Notes: generated from the letters alone by a model not told the origin. DNA of 64,000 bases from SXRF01 sp038043465 (GCA_038043465.1 JBBTBX010000011.1:47797-111796), one strand, 5' to 3'; positions 35,743 to 44,638 are shown, counted from the first letter of the stretch. Made by a program: numbers and translations.

Positions 35743-36652
35743 TATAGTATTTATGGGAACGCCAACGTTTGCATTGCCTGTTATTGAGGCTATTCAATCC
35801 AGTAAGCATAAGATTATAGCAGTATATACCCAACCTCCGCGCCCATCCGGACGCGGACAAAAAGAAACTCCATCGCCGGTTCATCAGTTCGCTCTGGAAC
35901 ATAATCTACCGGTTTACACGCCAACCAGCCTTAAATCTGTCGAAGAACAAAGCAAATTTGCTGCCCATAAAGCCGATATTGCCGTAGTAATTGCTTATGG
36001 ATTATTATTACCCAAAGCCATTCTTGAGGCTTATCCGCATGGCTGCATCAACGTTCATCCTTCCTTACTTCCGCGCTGGCGTGGAGCTGCTCCCATTCAG
36101 CGAACCATTATGGCGGGCGATAAAAAAACCGCGATAATAATAATGAAAATGGATGAAGGTTTAGACACTGGCGATATGTTGCTCACCGAACATATTGATA
36201 TTCCAGACGCAACCAATGCAGGGGAATTGCATGATTTGCTTTCTGGGAAAGCTGCCCCGTTAATTATGAAAGTATTAGATGAAATAAACTCTCTAACATC
36301 GCAAAAACAATCAGAAATCGGTGTTACTTATGCAAAGAAAATAAGCAAAGAAGATTGCATTATTGATTGGAAAAAACCCGCACAAGAAATTTATCAACAA
36401 ATTCTTGGGTTATCGCCCGCGCAAGGAGCATGTTTCAGCTATAACAACGAGATAATAAAAATATTTGATGCAATAGTTGAGAAAACCACAACAACCGCAA
36501 CAGCTGGTACAATTATTGATGATAAGCTCGGCATTGCTTGCGGAAATGGTATTTTACGACCGCTTATCCTGCAACGCCCCAACAAAAAACGCATGAGTGC
36601 TGATGAGCTGCTTCACGGCTTCAATATTCCGGTAAGAACCATTCTGGTATAA
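35687..36652 (+). CDS. fmt: Methionyl-tRNA formyltransferase
   Basis: Formylates initiator Met-tRNA using 10-formyl-THF. Family sequence begins at LSIVFMGTPTFALPV; NVHPSLLPRWRGAAPIQ contains the catalytic His and SLLPxxRG loop, and the C-terminal domain is present. The only upstream ATG (35687) adds ~18 residues from the palindromic spacer and has no Shine-Dalgarno; a TTG at 35714 is an alternative. The true start is uncertain. Confidence 0.93.
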   Translation: MADNEKAENLSSVISHPLSIVFMGTPTFALPVIEAIQSSKHKIIAVYTQPPRPSGRGQKETPSPVHQFALEHNLPVYTPTSLKSVEEQSKFAAHKADIAVVIAYGLLLPKAILEAYPHGCINVHPSLLPRWRGAAPIQRTIMAGDKKTAIIIMKMDEGLDTGDMLLTEHIDIPDATNAGELHDLLSGKAAPLIMKVLDEINSLTSQKQSEIGVTYAKKISKEDCIIDWKKPAQEIYQQILGLSPAQGACFSYNNEIIKIFDAIVEKTTTTATAGTIIDDKLGIACGNGILRPLILQRPNKKRMSADELLHGFNIPVRTILV

Positions 36653-36692
36653 GTTCTTCCCTGACCTCTGAATCCCGAATCCTAACCTCTTT

Positions 36693-37169
36693 TTAGAAAG
36701 GAATCTCATCATCCATCAGCTCAGAAGGAGCTTTTTGTCCTTGAGCAGGTGATGATGCTTGCGAATAGCTCTGGTTATAATTTCCACCACCAGCATTTTC
36801 ACCGCTACCTCCACCGCTTTTACCATCAAGCATGGTAAGAACGCTGCTAAAGCCTTGCAGCACAACTTCCGTTGAGTATTTTTCATGACCGTCTTTATCA
36901 GTCCATTTGCGGGTTTGCAGTTGTCCTTCAATATATACTTTTGCACCTTTTTTCAGGTAATTTTTAACGACATTAACCAGCCCTTCGCTAAAAATAACAA
37001 CGCGGTGCCATTCAGTTTTTTCCTTGCGCTCGCCGGTGTTGCGGTCTTTCCAGCTCTCGGAGGTAGCAATCGCCAGATTAGCGATTTCGCGCCCATCCTG
37101 CGTTGAGCGAATTTCCGGATCACGACCAAGATTTCCAATAAGTATAACTTTATTAACGCTGCCAGCCAT
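36693..37169 (-). CDS. ssb: Single-stranded DNA-binding protein
   Basis: 158 residues: OB-fold (about 1-110, AGSVNKVILIGNLGRDPEIR to VVLQGFSSVL), a Gly/Ser/Gln-rich linker and the conserved acidic tip MDDEIPF that recruits repair proteins. Convergent with fmt, with a word-like spacer between. Confidence 0.96.
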   Translation of the reverse strand: MAGSVNKVILIGNLGRDPEIRSTQDGREIANLAIATSESWKDRNTGERKEKTEWHRVVIFSEGLVNVVKNYLKKGAKVYIEGQLQTRKWTDKDGHEKYSTEVVLQGFSSVLTMLDGKSGGGSGENAGGGNYNQSYSQASSPAQGQKAPSELMDDEIPF

Positions 37170-37202
37170 ATTACTTCTCCAATGTTATTATTAATTAACA
37201 AG

Positions 37203-37340
37203 AGACTTCTGCACAATTCGTTTTTCGTCATTGCGAGCGACTGCAAGGAGCGTGGCAATCCAGTATCTTATATATTCATTCTACTGGATTGCTTCGTATT
37301 TTTCACAAAATACTCGCAATGACGAATTATGCAGAGGTCT
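37203..37340. repeat. Dispersed palindromic repeat, copy 5, with extended arms
   Basis: Core arms CGTCATTGCGAG / CTCGCAATGACG as in other copies, but pairing continues outward through AGACTTCTGCA (from 37203) and TGCAGAGGTCT (to 37340). The longest copy, between ssb and sdhA. Confidence 0.9.
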
Positions 37341-37436
37341 TAATAATGCTAATCTACATAACTACGGTTTTTCTACAAGCTAAAACTTCTGGCGGAAAGT
37401 GCTTTGCAACTTGTCCGCCTGCCTCTATCATTAGGT

Positions 37437-39284
37437 ATGGGAAAATCGTATAATCTGATATTTCATACGCATGACGTGCTGGTAATTGGTGCAGGCGGAG
37501 CGGGTCTACGGGCTGCGGTTGCCGCCAGCGAGGGCGGTCTTTCCGTTGCCTGCATTTCCAAAGTTCCGCCCACCCGCAGCCACACAGTAGCAGCTCAAGG
37601 CGGAATCAATGCCGCCCTTGGCAACCGAACGGAAGATGACTGGCAGTGGCATATGTATGACACGATACGTGGCTCTGACTGGCTGGGAGATCAGGATGCA
37701 ATCGCCATGATGTGTGAGCGTGCGCCGGAAGCCATCATTGAGCTGGAACAAATGGGGATGCCCTTCACCCGTGATGAAAGCGGGCAGATTTACCAACGCG
37801 CCTATGGCGGGCAGAAAACCAATTTCGGCAAAGGCGGGCTGGCTTATCGCGCCTGCGCTGTGGCTGACCGGACTGGCCATTCCTTGCTGCATACTTTGTA
37901 TACTCAGGCACTTCGCCAGAATGTTCAGTTCTTTATTGAATACACCGCTCTGGATTTGATTTTTGATGAAAACAAAAAATGTCTTGGGCTTCTGGCATGG
38001 CAGATGGAAACTGGTGAACTGCATGTGTTTCAGGCGCACACCACCATAATTGCCACCGGTGGTTTCGGACAGATTTACGCGGCAACAACCGCCTCCACCA
38101 TCTGCACCGGCGATGGCAATGCAATGGTTTTGCGTGCCGGACTACCGCTGCAGGATATGGAATTTATTCAATTCCATCCAACCAGCTTATATAATACAGG
38201 TGTACTCATCACTGAAGGTGCGCGTGGTGAAGGAGCATATCTTAGCAACGCCAATGGCGAACGTTTTATGCAGCGTTACGCCCCATCTTATATGGAACTT
38301 GCCTCACGCGATGTAATCTCGCGCTCAATGGTGCAGGAAATACTCGCCGGAAATGGTTGCGGTGAAAAAAAAGATCATCTGCATTTACGCCTCGAACATT
38401 TGCCAGCCGAGTTGATTGATAGCAAACTACCTTCCATCAAGGAAATCGTCAAAACCTTTGCTCGCCTTGATATACATAAACAACCAATACCAATTATTCC
38501 CGCCGTGCATTACACAATGGGTGGAATCCCAACCAATATGCGTAGTGAAGTAATTAAATCCTGTGGAGCGCGAAGCACTAGCACAATATCTCCATCAGCA
38601 GATTCTGTGCAGCCTGACGGCTCACAGGATTATAAAATCGTTGAAGGTTTGCTTGCCATCGGCGAAGCTTCCTGCACCTCGGTTCACGGAGCGAATCGCC
38701 TTGGTTGCAATGCCTTGCTTGAATTGGTGGTATTTGGAAAAGCCGCTGGTGAATTGGCGGTAGAAACTATTGGAAATCAAACTTCACATAAAAAAATTAC
38801 CGATAGCATGCTTGAGCAAGCATTGTCACGCTTTGACAAGCTGCGGAATACCACCGGCAATACCAGCCCTAATAAAATCCGGAAAGAACTGCAACAAACC
38901 ATGCAACAGCACGGCAATATTTTCCGCACTAATGATTTGCTGGTTGAAGGAGTAAATAAGCTTTCCAAACTTTGGGAAATTGCAAAGAATGATATGAAAG
39001 TGGCTGATAAATCCCTTATCTGGAATAATGACCTGTTGGACGCTCTGGAAACTGATAATTTACTCCGATTGGCATCTGTTACCCTTACTTCTGCCCTGAA
39101 ACGCACCGAAAGCCGTGGCGCACATTTCCGCGCTGATTTCCCGAAGCGAGATGATAAGAATTGGCTGGTACATAGCTTGGTTTCCATGAGTGAAAATGGC
39201 GAAATCAATCACTCCACCCGCCCAGTACGCCTTGAAAATGCTGAAAAAACAATATCTTTCCCGCCGGAAGAGCGGGAATATTAG
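37437..39284 (+). CDS. sdhA: Succinate dehydrogenase flavoprotein subunit
   Basis: TCA-cycle and respiratory complex II subunit. 615 residues from ATG 37437. FAD motif VLVIGAGGAGLRAAV, covalent-FAD histidine in RSHTVAAQGG, substrate/active-site HYTMGGIPTN and GEASCTSVHGANRLGCNALL. Between TNMRSEV and IVEGLLAIGE lies an unusually long insert (about residues 375-398) encoded by DNA with TCCTGTG/CACAGGA ends. sdhB, sdhC and sdhD are not adjacent. Confidence 0.94.
   Translation: MGKSYNLIFHTHDVLVIGAGGAGLRAAVAASEGGLSVACISKVPPTRSHTVAAQGGINAALGNRTEDDWQWHMYDTIRGSDWLGDQDAIAMMCERAPEAIIELEQMGMPFTRDESGQIYQRAYGGQKTNFGKGGLAYRACAVADRTGHSLLHTLYTQALRQNVQFFIEYTALDLIFDENKKCLGLLAWQMETGELHVFQAHTTIIATGGFGQIYAATTASTICTGDGNAMVLRAGLPLQDMEFIQFHPTSLYNTGVLITEGARGEGAYLSNANGERFMQRYAPSYMELASRDVISRSMVQEILAGNGCGEKKDHLHLRLEHLPAELIDSKLPSIKEIVKTFARLDIHKQPIPIIPAVHYTMGGIPTNMRSEVIKSCGARSTSTISPSADSVQPDGSQDYKIVEGLLAIGEASCTSVHGANRLGCNALLELVVFGKAAGELAVETIGNQTSHKKITDSMLEQALSRFDKLRNTTGNTSPNKIRKELQQTMQQHGNIFRTNDLLVEGVNKLSKLWEIAKNDMKVADKSLIWNNDLLDALETDNLLRLASVTLTSALKRTESRGAHFRADFPKRDDKNWLVHSLVSMSENGEINHSTRPVRLENAEKTISFPPEEREY
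38559..38629. repeat. Possible palindromic insert inside sdhA
   Basis: TCCTGTG (38559-38565) / CACAGGA (38623-38629), with GAGC/GCTC continuing inward slightly offset. It coincides with an insert in the protein. Only one copy seen, so its mobility is inferred. Confidence 0.4.
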
Positions 39285-39304
39285 TCATTTTTATGTCATT
39301 TTTA

Positions 39305-39332
39305 TTGACAATATATACAATATGTATATATT
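39305..39332 (+). promoter_or_regulatory. brnTA promoter with overlapping operator
   Basis: TTGACA (39305-39310), 16-base spacer, TATATT (39327-39332). An 8-bp perfect inverted repeat ATATATAC-AATAT-GTATATAT (39311-39331) fills the spacer and -10. The brnT ATG is 6 bases after the -10, implying a leaderless or near-leaderless mRNA. BrnA homologues repress their own promoter. Confidence 0.65.
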
Positions 39333-39338
39333 ATTGAC

Positions 39339-39614
39339 ATGTATGAATGGTATGAAGAAAAGCAACTGCAGAATATCAAAAATCACGGAATGGATTTTAT
39401 TGACGCGGTTCAGATTTTTGATGGTAGACCAGCTTTTACGTACATTTCAGAACGCAACAACGAAGAGCGTTTTGTTACGGTCGGAAAGATAGATGGAAAA
39501 CTATGGAAAGTAGTTTGGCAAAAGCGCAATAAGAAAAAACGTATTATTTCAGCACACAGAGGCAGTGATGGCACAGAAAGAAAATATAATGAACTATTCG
39601 GCAAAGGAAATTAA
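39339..39614 (+). CDS. brnT: BrnT toxin
   Basis: 91-residue DUF497 ribonuclease toxin. Opens MYEWYEEKQLQNIKNHGMDF, the family start, then ERFVTVGKIDGKLWKVVWQ and KRIISAHRGSDGTER with the conserved Arg/His residues. Overlaps brnA by 47 bases. Fixed start plus the promoter position points to leaderless translation. Confidence 0.92.
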   Translation: MYEWYEEKQLQNIKNHGMDFIDAVQIFDGRPAFTYISERNNEERFVTVGKIDGKLWKVVWQKRNKKKRIISAHRGSDGTERKYNELFGKGN

Positions 39615-39891
39615 GCAACTGCGCACTAAGGGCAAAAGTAAGACCGATTGGCGCAAAATTGACTCCATGACCGATAAAGAAATTAAAAATGCTATTGCCC
39701 ATGACATTGATAGTGCGCCAGACCCTTTTAATTGGGACAAGGTTATAGTGGAAGTTACACCACCTAAATCGCCTCTTTATATGAGGCTTGATGCCGATGT
39801 CCTAAACTGGTTTAAAGGGCAAGGTAAAGGCTATCAAGGTACTATTAACGCTGTTCTACGGTCTTATGTAAACGCTCAGCAACATAAGTAA
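39568..39891 (+). CDS. brnA: BrnA antitoxin
   Basis: 107 residues from ATG 39568 (AGAGG 5 bases before; an ATG at 39589 is also plausible). C-terminal RHH-like DUF4415 domain with MRLDADVLNWFKGQGKGYQ and TINAVLRSYV. Binds BrnT and represses the operon. Toxin-first order and long overlap are normal for brnTA. Confidence 0.9.
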   Translation: MAQKENIMNYSAKEIKQLRTKGKSKTDWRKIDSMTDKEIKNAIAHDIDSAPDPFNWDKVIVEVTPPKSPLYMRLDADVLNWFKGQGKGYQGTINAVLRSYVNAQQHK

Positions 39892-39984
39892 CCTGTGGTT
39901 TTATTCTCTACAACCACTGGACAGCGCGTAAATTTCCCTTATAACTAACCACCATTCACTAACCGCCAATCACTATTCACCACT

Positions 39985-41901
39985 ATGCCCATAATTACCC
40001 TTCCTGACGGTTCAAAACGCGAATTTCCGAGTGCTGTAACAGGCGCGGAGCTTGCCTTGAGCATTGGTGCTGGGCTTGCCAAAGCTGCGCTGTGCGTGCG
40101 GGTGGATGGCGAATTGCGCGATATTTACCTGCCAATAGAAAACGATGCTAATGTCCAGATAATCACCGCCAAAGACGCTGACGGGCTGGAATTAATCCGC
40201 CATGACACTGCCCATATACTCGCCGAAGCAGTAAAAGAGCTGTTTCCGGAAACGCAAGTTACCATTGGCCCAGCGATTGAAAACGGTTTTTATTATGATT
40301 TTTCCCGCCCTACCCCGTTTTCCAGCAATGATCTGGAAGCTATTGAAAAACGAATGAAGGAAATTGTAGCGCGTTCTGAGCCTATCCGCCGTGAGGAATG
40401 GGATCGCGATGAAGCTGTAAAATTCTTCAAATCCATAGGAGAGCATTATAAAGCCGAGATTATTTCTGCAATTCCTGCCGACCAGAAAATTTCTCTATAC
40501 CGTCAGGGCAATTTCATTGATTTATGTCGCGGCCCACACGCTGACTCAACCGCCAAAATCGGCACTGGCTTTAAACTTCTTAAAGTTGCTGGTGCTTACT
40601 GGCGCGGCAATTCCAACAACGAAATGCTGCAACGTATTTATGGCACAGCATGGGCTTCGGAAAAAGATCTGAAAGCCTATCTCACCATGCTCGAGGAAGC
40701 GGAAAAACGTGACCACCGCAAACTCGGCAAAGAACTTGAGCTATTCCACATTGAAGAACACACACCCGGAATGGTTTTCTGGCATGATAAAGGCTGGACG
40801 CTATACCGCACCATTGAAAATTATATCCGCAACAAGATCCGCGCAAATGGCTATATCGAGGTAAAAACCCCAATATTGGTTGATCGCAGCTTATGGGAAG
40901 CTTCCGGACACTGGGAAAAATTCCACGAAAATATGTTTGTGAGCAATTCCGACGAAGAGCGCACAATGGCAGTAAAGCCGATGAATTGCCCCTGCCACGT
41001 GCAGATTTTCCGTCAGGGACTCAAAAGCTACCGCGATCTACCGCTACGCATGGCAGAATTTGGCACTTGCCACCGTAACGAACCATCCGGCAGCTTGCAT
41101 GGCATCATGCGCATTCGCGGCTTCGTGCAGGATGACGCGCATATTTTCTGCACCGAAGACCAGATAACCTCAGAAACCGTTGCTTTCTGCGATTTACTTA
41201 AAGATGTCTATAAAACATTTGGTTTTACTCAGGTAAGCGTAAAATTTTCTGACCGTCCCGCCAAGCGTGCTGGCACCGATGCAACTTGGGATAAAGCCGA
41301 AAACGCCCTGAAAGAAGCAGTAAATGCTGCCGGTCTGGAATGGACTTTGAATTCAGGTGAAGGTGCATTTTATGGGCCTAAACTGGAATTTGTGCTGCGT
41401 GATGCTATTGGTCGTGACTGGCAATGCGGCACATTACAAGTTGATTTCGTACTCCCCGAACGCCTCGATGCCAATTATATTGCGCCGGACGGAAGCAAAC
41501 AACGTCCGGTAATGCTCCATCGTGCGATTCTCGGCTCGCTGGAACGCTTTATTGGCATTCTGATTGAAGAATATTCCGGCAAATTCCCGATCTGGCTTGC
41601 CCCTGTGCAGGTGGTTGTGGCAACCATTACCGAAGCAGCAGACGCTTACGCCGCAGAGATTTGCGAACTGTTAAAACAGGCTGGAATCCGCGCAGCACTC
41701 GACATTTCTAACAATAAAATCAATTATAAAGTGCGCGAACATTCCTTGCAAAAAGTTCCGGTAATGTTCGTAGTTGGGACAAAAGAACAGGAAAACCGCA
41801 GCGTCTCCATCCGCAGGCTTGGCTCAGAAAGGCAGGAATTGCAGGGTTTTGAAGATGCCAAGCACGCTTTATTGCTGGAAGCCGGAATACCGGATCAATG
41901 A
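39985..41901 (+). CDS. thrS: Threonyl-tRNA synthetase
   Basis: Class II synthetase, 638 residues. TGS domain (1-62), editing domain with HDTAH and LCRGPHA, catalytic core with zinc Cys in MNCPCHVQIF, motif 2 GTCHRNEPSGSLHG, motif 3 MLHRAILGSLERF, then an anticodon-binding domain. Upstream is a word-like spacer ('cactaaccgccaatcac' style). infC follows, preserving the ancestral thrS-infC order. Confidence 0.97.
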   Translation: MPIITLPDGSKREFPSAVTGAELALSIGAGLAKAALCVRVDGELRDIYLPIENDANVQIITAKDADGLELIRHDTAHILAEAVKELFPETQVTIGPAIENGFYYDFSRPTPFSSNDLEAIEKRMKEIVARSEPIRREEWDRDEAVKFFKSIGEHYKAEIISAIPADQKISLYRQGNFIDLCRGPHADSTAKIGTGFKLLKVAGAYWRGNSNNEMLQRIYGTAWASEKDLKAYLTMLEEAEKRDHRKLGKELELFHIEEHTPGMVFWHDKGWTLYRTIENYIRNKIRANGYIEVKTPILVDRSLWEASGHWEKFHENMFVSNSDEERTMAVKPMNCPCHVQIFRQGLKSYRDLPLRMAEFGTCHRNEPSGSLHGIMRIRGFVQDDAHIFCTEDQITSETVAFCDLLKDVYKTFGFTQVSVKFSDRPAKRAGTDATWDKAENALKEAVNAAGLEWTLNSGEGAFYGPKLEFVLRDAIGRDWQCGTLQVDFVLPERLDANYIAPDGSKQRPVMLHRAILGSLERFIGILIEEYSGKFPIWLAPVQVVVATITEAADAYAAEICELLKQAGIRAALDISNNKINYKVREHSLQKVPVMFVVGTKEQENRSVSIRRLGSERQELQGFEDAKHALLLEAGIPDQ

Positions 41902-42021
41902 TTTCTTTCTTGATTTTCTGCGGATTTCAGCTATTAGGGTACAGCGCAATAAATTATTAACTTATTGCGAATATAATTGTTTTATTAGTTTTTATTTTAT
42001 TAATTTTTACAGGAGGACTGT

Positions 42022-42051
42022 TTGAATAAACTGTTGTTAGACTTAGCATGA
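42022..42051 (+). CDS. Possible 9-codon leader peptide of infC
   Basis: AGGAGG (42011-42016) is the best Shine-Dalgarno of the region and sits 5 bases before TTG 42022, not before the infC ATG (31 bases on). The TTG frame reads M-N-K-L-L-L-D-L-A and stops at TGA, which overlaps the infC start as ATGA. Four of nine residues are Leu. It may couple infC translation to the leader. Purely sequence-based. Confidence 0.4.
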   Translation: MNKLLLDLA

Positions 42052-42560
42052 GTCGCCAAGATGAACCACGCGTTAACCGCGAAATCACGTCCACATCAAT
42101 CCGCTTAGTAGACCAGAACGGTAACATGGTTGGTGTCGTATCCGTATCCGAAGGTATTTCCCTTGCCGAAAGAGCAGGGTTGGATTTAGTAGAAATTTCT
42201 CCGACAGCATCGCCGCCGGTTTGCAAGATTCTGGATTACGGTAAGTACCGTTATGAAATTCAGAAAAAGGCACACGAGGCCAAAAAGAAGCAGAAGGTCG
42301 TAGTTATAAAAGAAATAAAACTCCGACCAATGATTGACAAACACGATCTGGAAATAAAAATTCGCAATACACTATCTTTCCTTGAAGAAGGTGACAAAGT
42401 GCGTATCACTTTACGTTTCCGTGGTCGCGAGATGGATCACTCTGAGATAGGCATGAAGGTCATAAATCAGGTGCAAACAGCACTTGTTGAGCATGCAAAA
42501 ATAGAGCAGTCCCCGCGCATTGAAGGCAAACAGATTTCAATGTTGGTAGGACCGAAATAG
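42048..42560 (+). CDS. infC: Translation initiation factor IF-3
   Basis: 170 residues. N domain VNREITSTSIRLVDQNG to LDLVEISPTASPPVCKILDYGKYRYE, basic linker, C domain from VVVIKEIKLRPMIDKHDLE. ATG rather than the rare AUU/AUC start of many infC genes; upstream in frame there is a stop at 42027-42029 and no rare start. rpmI and rplT, the usual followers, are absent; a nested palindrome follows instead. Confidence 0.96.
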   Translation: MSRQDEPRVNREITSTSIRLVDQNGNMVGVVSVSEGISLAERAGLDLVEISPTASPPVCKILDYGKYRYEIQKKAHEAKKKQKVVVIKEIKLRPMIDKHDLEIKIRNTLSFLEEGDKVRITLRFRGREMDHSEIGMKVINQVQTALVEHAKIEQSPRIEGKQISMLVGPK

Positions 42561-42563
42561 TGG

Positions 42564-42663
42564 ATAGCAGTTAACGATTAATTAGCAAGTTAATGAGATG
42601 CGACTCCTTCTCCCTCTGGGAGAAGGAATTCGAGAATGACGCTAGTTAAACGTTAACTGCTAT
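42564..42663. terminator. Nested palindrome, bidirectional terminator candidate
   Basis: Outer perfect 13-bp arms ATAGCAGTTAACG (42564-42576) / CGTTAACTGCTAT (42651-42663); inner 10-bp arms TCCTTCTCCC / GGGAGAAGGA (42605-42627); between them ATTAGC/GCTAGT also pair. Lies between convergent infC and the next gene. Confidence 0.7.
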
Positions 42664-42675
42664 ACCACCAAATCA

Positions 42676-44097
42676 CTACGAATTCTTCTTCTTGCTACCG
42701 GAAAAATCGCTAAGATCCTGGATAATGCGAAGCTTGATAGCATTGCGGTCAGATGCTGGAATACCATAGCGAATAGCCAGCAAAGAATAATCTTCATCAG
42801 AAAGATTAATTGGAATCTGCACTGCTTCCTGATGCGATACAGGAAGTTCTATAATGCGGCGCACCACATCAGACAAACGCATTTCATTACGTATTGCCTC
42901 ATCAATCACATGATTAGCAACACGCAGGTCGCATTCCACCGCTTCATTATCCATACCATTTACTGTTTTAGTCACTGTTTTAATCTCCTGTTTTAAATCT
43001 TTTAAATAGCCAGACGCATAATCAGCGCCAGCAACGCCATTAGTCCCAAATTTAGCTTCACTTGTGGTTGATGCACTCATTTTGCTTTTCTCCTCGTCGT
43101 TATCTTTTATTGTTTCTGTTATAGTTGTATCATGCTTTGCAATCACAGGCTCTAGCGGTGTTGGCTCAAGGTGCGGAAGTGGTATTACATCAAGCTTAAC
43201 TGCTTTCCTTCTTGGAGAATCGAACCTGTCTTTATCGTAATCTGCTTCGATTTCTTTCTGTATAGCCTTCATTGTTTCGAGATTTTCTTCTTCGAATTTT
43301 TCTTCTTCCTTCTCTGTCTTTTCTGGTACGATCAGATCCGGCTCTGGCTGTTCATTCGCCGTCTCTTTTTCCTCTGATTCTTTTATTTCTTCTTTATCAG
43401 TTATTTCGGCAAAATCTGGGGTTTTATCATCCTTAACTTCCGATTTAAAATCCACCACTTGCGATTTACCGGAATAGGTAATCTCAGAAATATCGCTGGT
43501 ACGGCGATAAATAGTAGCATAAACATCAACACTTCCATCAAGATAGGATTCAATCTCTATAGCATGTTCATTGCTGTTACTACCCAGTAAAGTATATTGG
43601 AATTCCTGACCAGAATGAGATCCATCACTGCCATCACGGAAATCAGATTTATGCAAAAATCCGCGCATACCCTGAATTTCTCGTTTATACCCACCAACCA
43701 GCCAGCCTTTTAATTCCGGCACATTATCCCGGCATTTAAAGGTAGTCATAGCTTCATCGGAGGTGATATTTTTTAACGCTTCGCTATCAAATAATTTGTT
43801 CCTGTCACTTATGGAAATTCGCCGGGAAATAGCAAGATATTGCTCGCCCTGTGCCTCAGCAACAATCATGGACACTTCAACATCTTTATCATTGCTAAGC
43901 ACAAAAGACGTGAGAACATCCTGACCGAATTGATAGCTGTTAATTGCGGTTACCGTAAGCTTGCGTCCATTAAGAGCAACCTGTGGCACATAACCAAAAC
44001 CGATAACGCTACCGATCTGCAAATCTTTCAAGCTAAGTTTAGCTGGCTGCGCTGATTTTTTTACCGGTTTCCAGAAATCTGTAATTGCTTCCAACAT
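42676..44097 (-). CDS. Unknown protein with acidic central linker
   Basis: 473 residues. N-terminal domain (about 20-215, mostly strands; IGSVIGFGYVPQVALNGRK, YLAISRRISISDRN) vaguely like DUF4178, which I do not claim. Middle (about 220-310) is Glu/Lys/Pro-rich and surely disordered. C-terminus (about 365-470) is helical with AIRNEMRLSDVVRRIIELP and a Lys/Ser tail. No signal peptide or membrane helix. Not recognised; possibly a lineage-specific cytoplasmic scaffold. Confidence 0.65.
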   Translation of the reverse strand: MLEAITDFWKPVKKSAQPAKLSLKDLQIGSVIGFGYVPQVALNGRKLTVTAINSYQFGQDVLTSFVLSNDKDVEVSMIVAEAQGEQYLAISRRISISDRNKLFDSEALKNITSDEAMTTFKCRDNVPELKGWLVGGYKREIQGMRGFLHKSDFRDGSDGSHSGQEFQYTLLGSNSNEHAIEIESYLDGSVDVYATIYRRTSDISEITYSGKSQVVDFKSEVKDDKTPDFAEITDKEEIKESEEKETANEQPEPDLIVPEKTEKEEEKFEEENLETMKAIQKEIEADYDKDRFDSPRRKAVKLDVIPLPHLEPTPLEPVIAKHDTTITETIKDNDEEKSKMSASTTSEAKFGTNGVAGADYASGYLKDLKQEIKTVTKTVNGMDNEAVECDLRVANHVIDEAIRNEMRLSDVVRRIIELPVSHQEAVQIPINLSDEDYSLLAIRYGIPASDRNAIKLRIIQDLSDFSGSKKKNS

Positions 44098-44125
44098 ATA
44101 TAATACCCATTTTTACCACAGTTTA

Positions 44126-44638
44126 TTAGTTTCTATTCCGCATAATCCTGGCCTTATCTCTCTGCCAGTCTCGTTGCTTTATAGTGTCACGCTTCTCATA
44201 CTGTTTTTTACCCATTGCCAGTGCCAATTTTATTTTCGCCAAACCGCGGCTGTTGAAGTAGAGCGACAGCGGCACCAGCGTCACTCCTTTAACTTTTAAT
44301 CTTCCGAGCAACTTGCGTATCTGTTTTTTATGCAGCAGCAACTTGCGCGGACGGTTGGTTTCGTGGTTAAAACGATTCCCACCAGCATATTCCGCGATAT
44401 AGGCATTAAACAGCCATATCTCGCCATCTTTCTCGCCGGCATACGCATCAGTTATCTGAACCTTATTCGCCCGTAGCGATTTAACTTCAGTTCCTGTTAA
44501 CACAATACCCGCTTCAAATTCTTCTTCAACAGAATATTCAAAACGCGCTTTGCGATTTTGCGCAATACTAGAACTGGTTTTATTACTGCCAGAGCTTTTA
44601 CCAGCTGTATTGTTTTTTACCGACTTTTTTTCCGACAT
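44126..44638 (-). CDS. smpB: SsrA-binding protein SmpB
   Basis: tmRNA partner for ribosome rescue. 170 residues, with a ~25-residue Ser/Lys-rich N-terminal extension before the family start NRKARFEYSVEEEFEAGI. Conserved GTEVKSLR, AYIAEYAGGNRFNHE, RKLLLHKKQI and the basic C-terminal tail (RDTIKQRDWQRDKARI). Follows dapA, a common alphaproteobacterial order. Confidence 0.95.
   Translation of the reverse strand: MSEKKSVKNNTAGKSSGSNKTSSSIAQNRKARFEYSVEEEFEAGIVLTGTEVKSLRANKVQITDAYAGEKDGEIWLFNAYIAEYAGGNRFNHETNRPRKLLLHKKQIRKLLGRLKVKGVTLVPLSLYFNSRGLAKIKLALAMGKKQYEKRDTIKQRDWQRDKARIMRNRN

Noticed and set aside
41902..42047. Rare AUU/AUC start for infC upstream of 42048
   Set aside because: An in-frame stop at 42027-42029 precedes the ATG, and no AUU or AUC codon lies between them.
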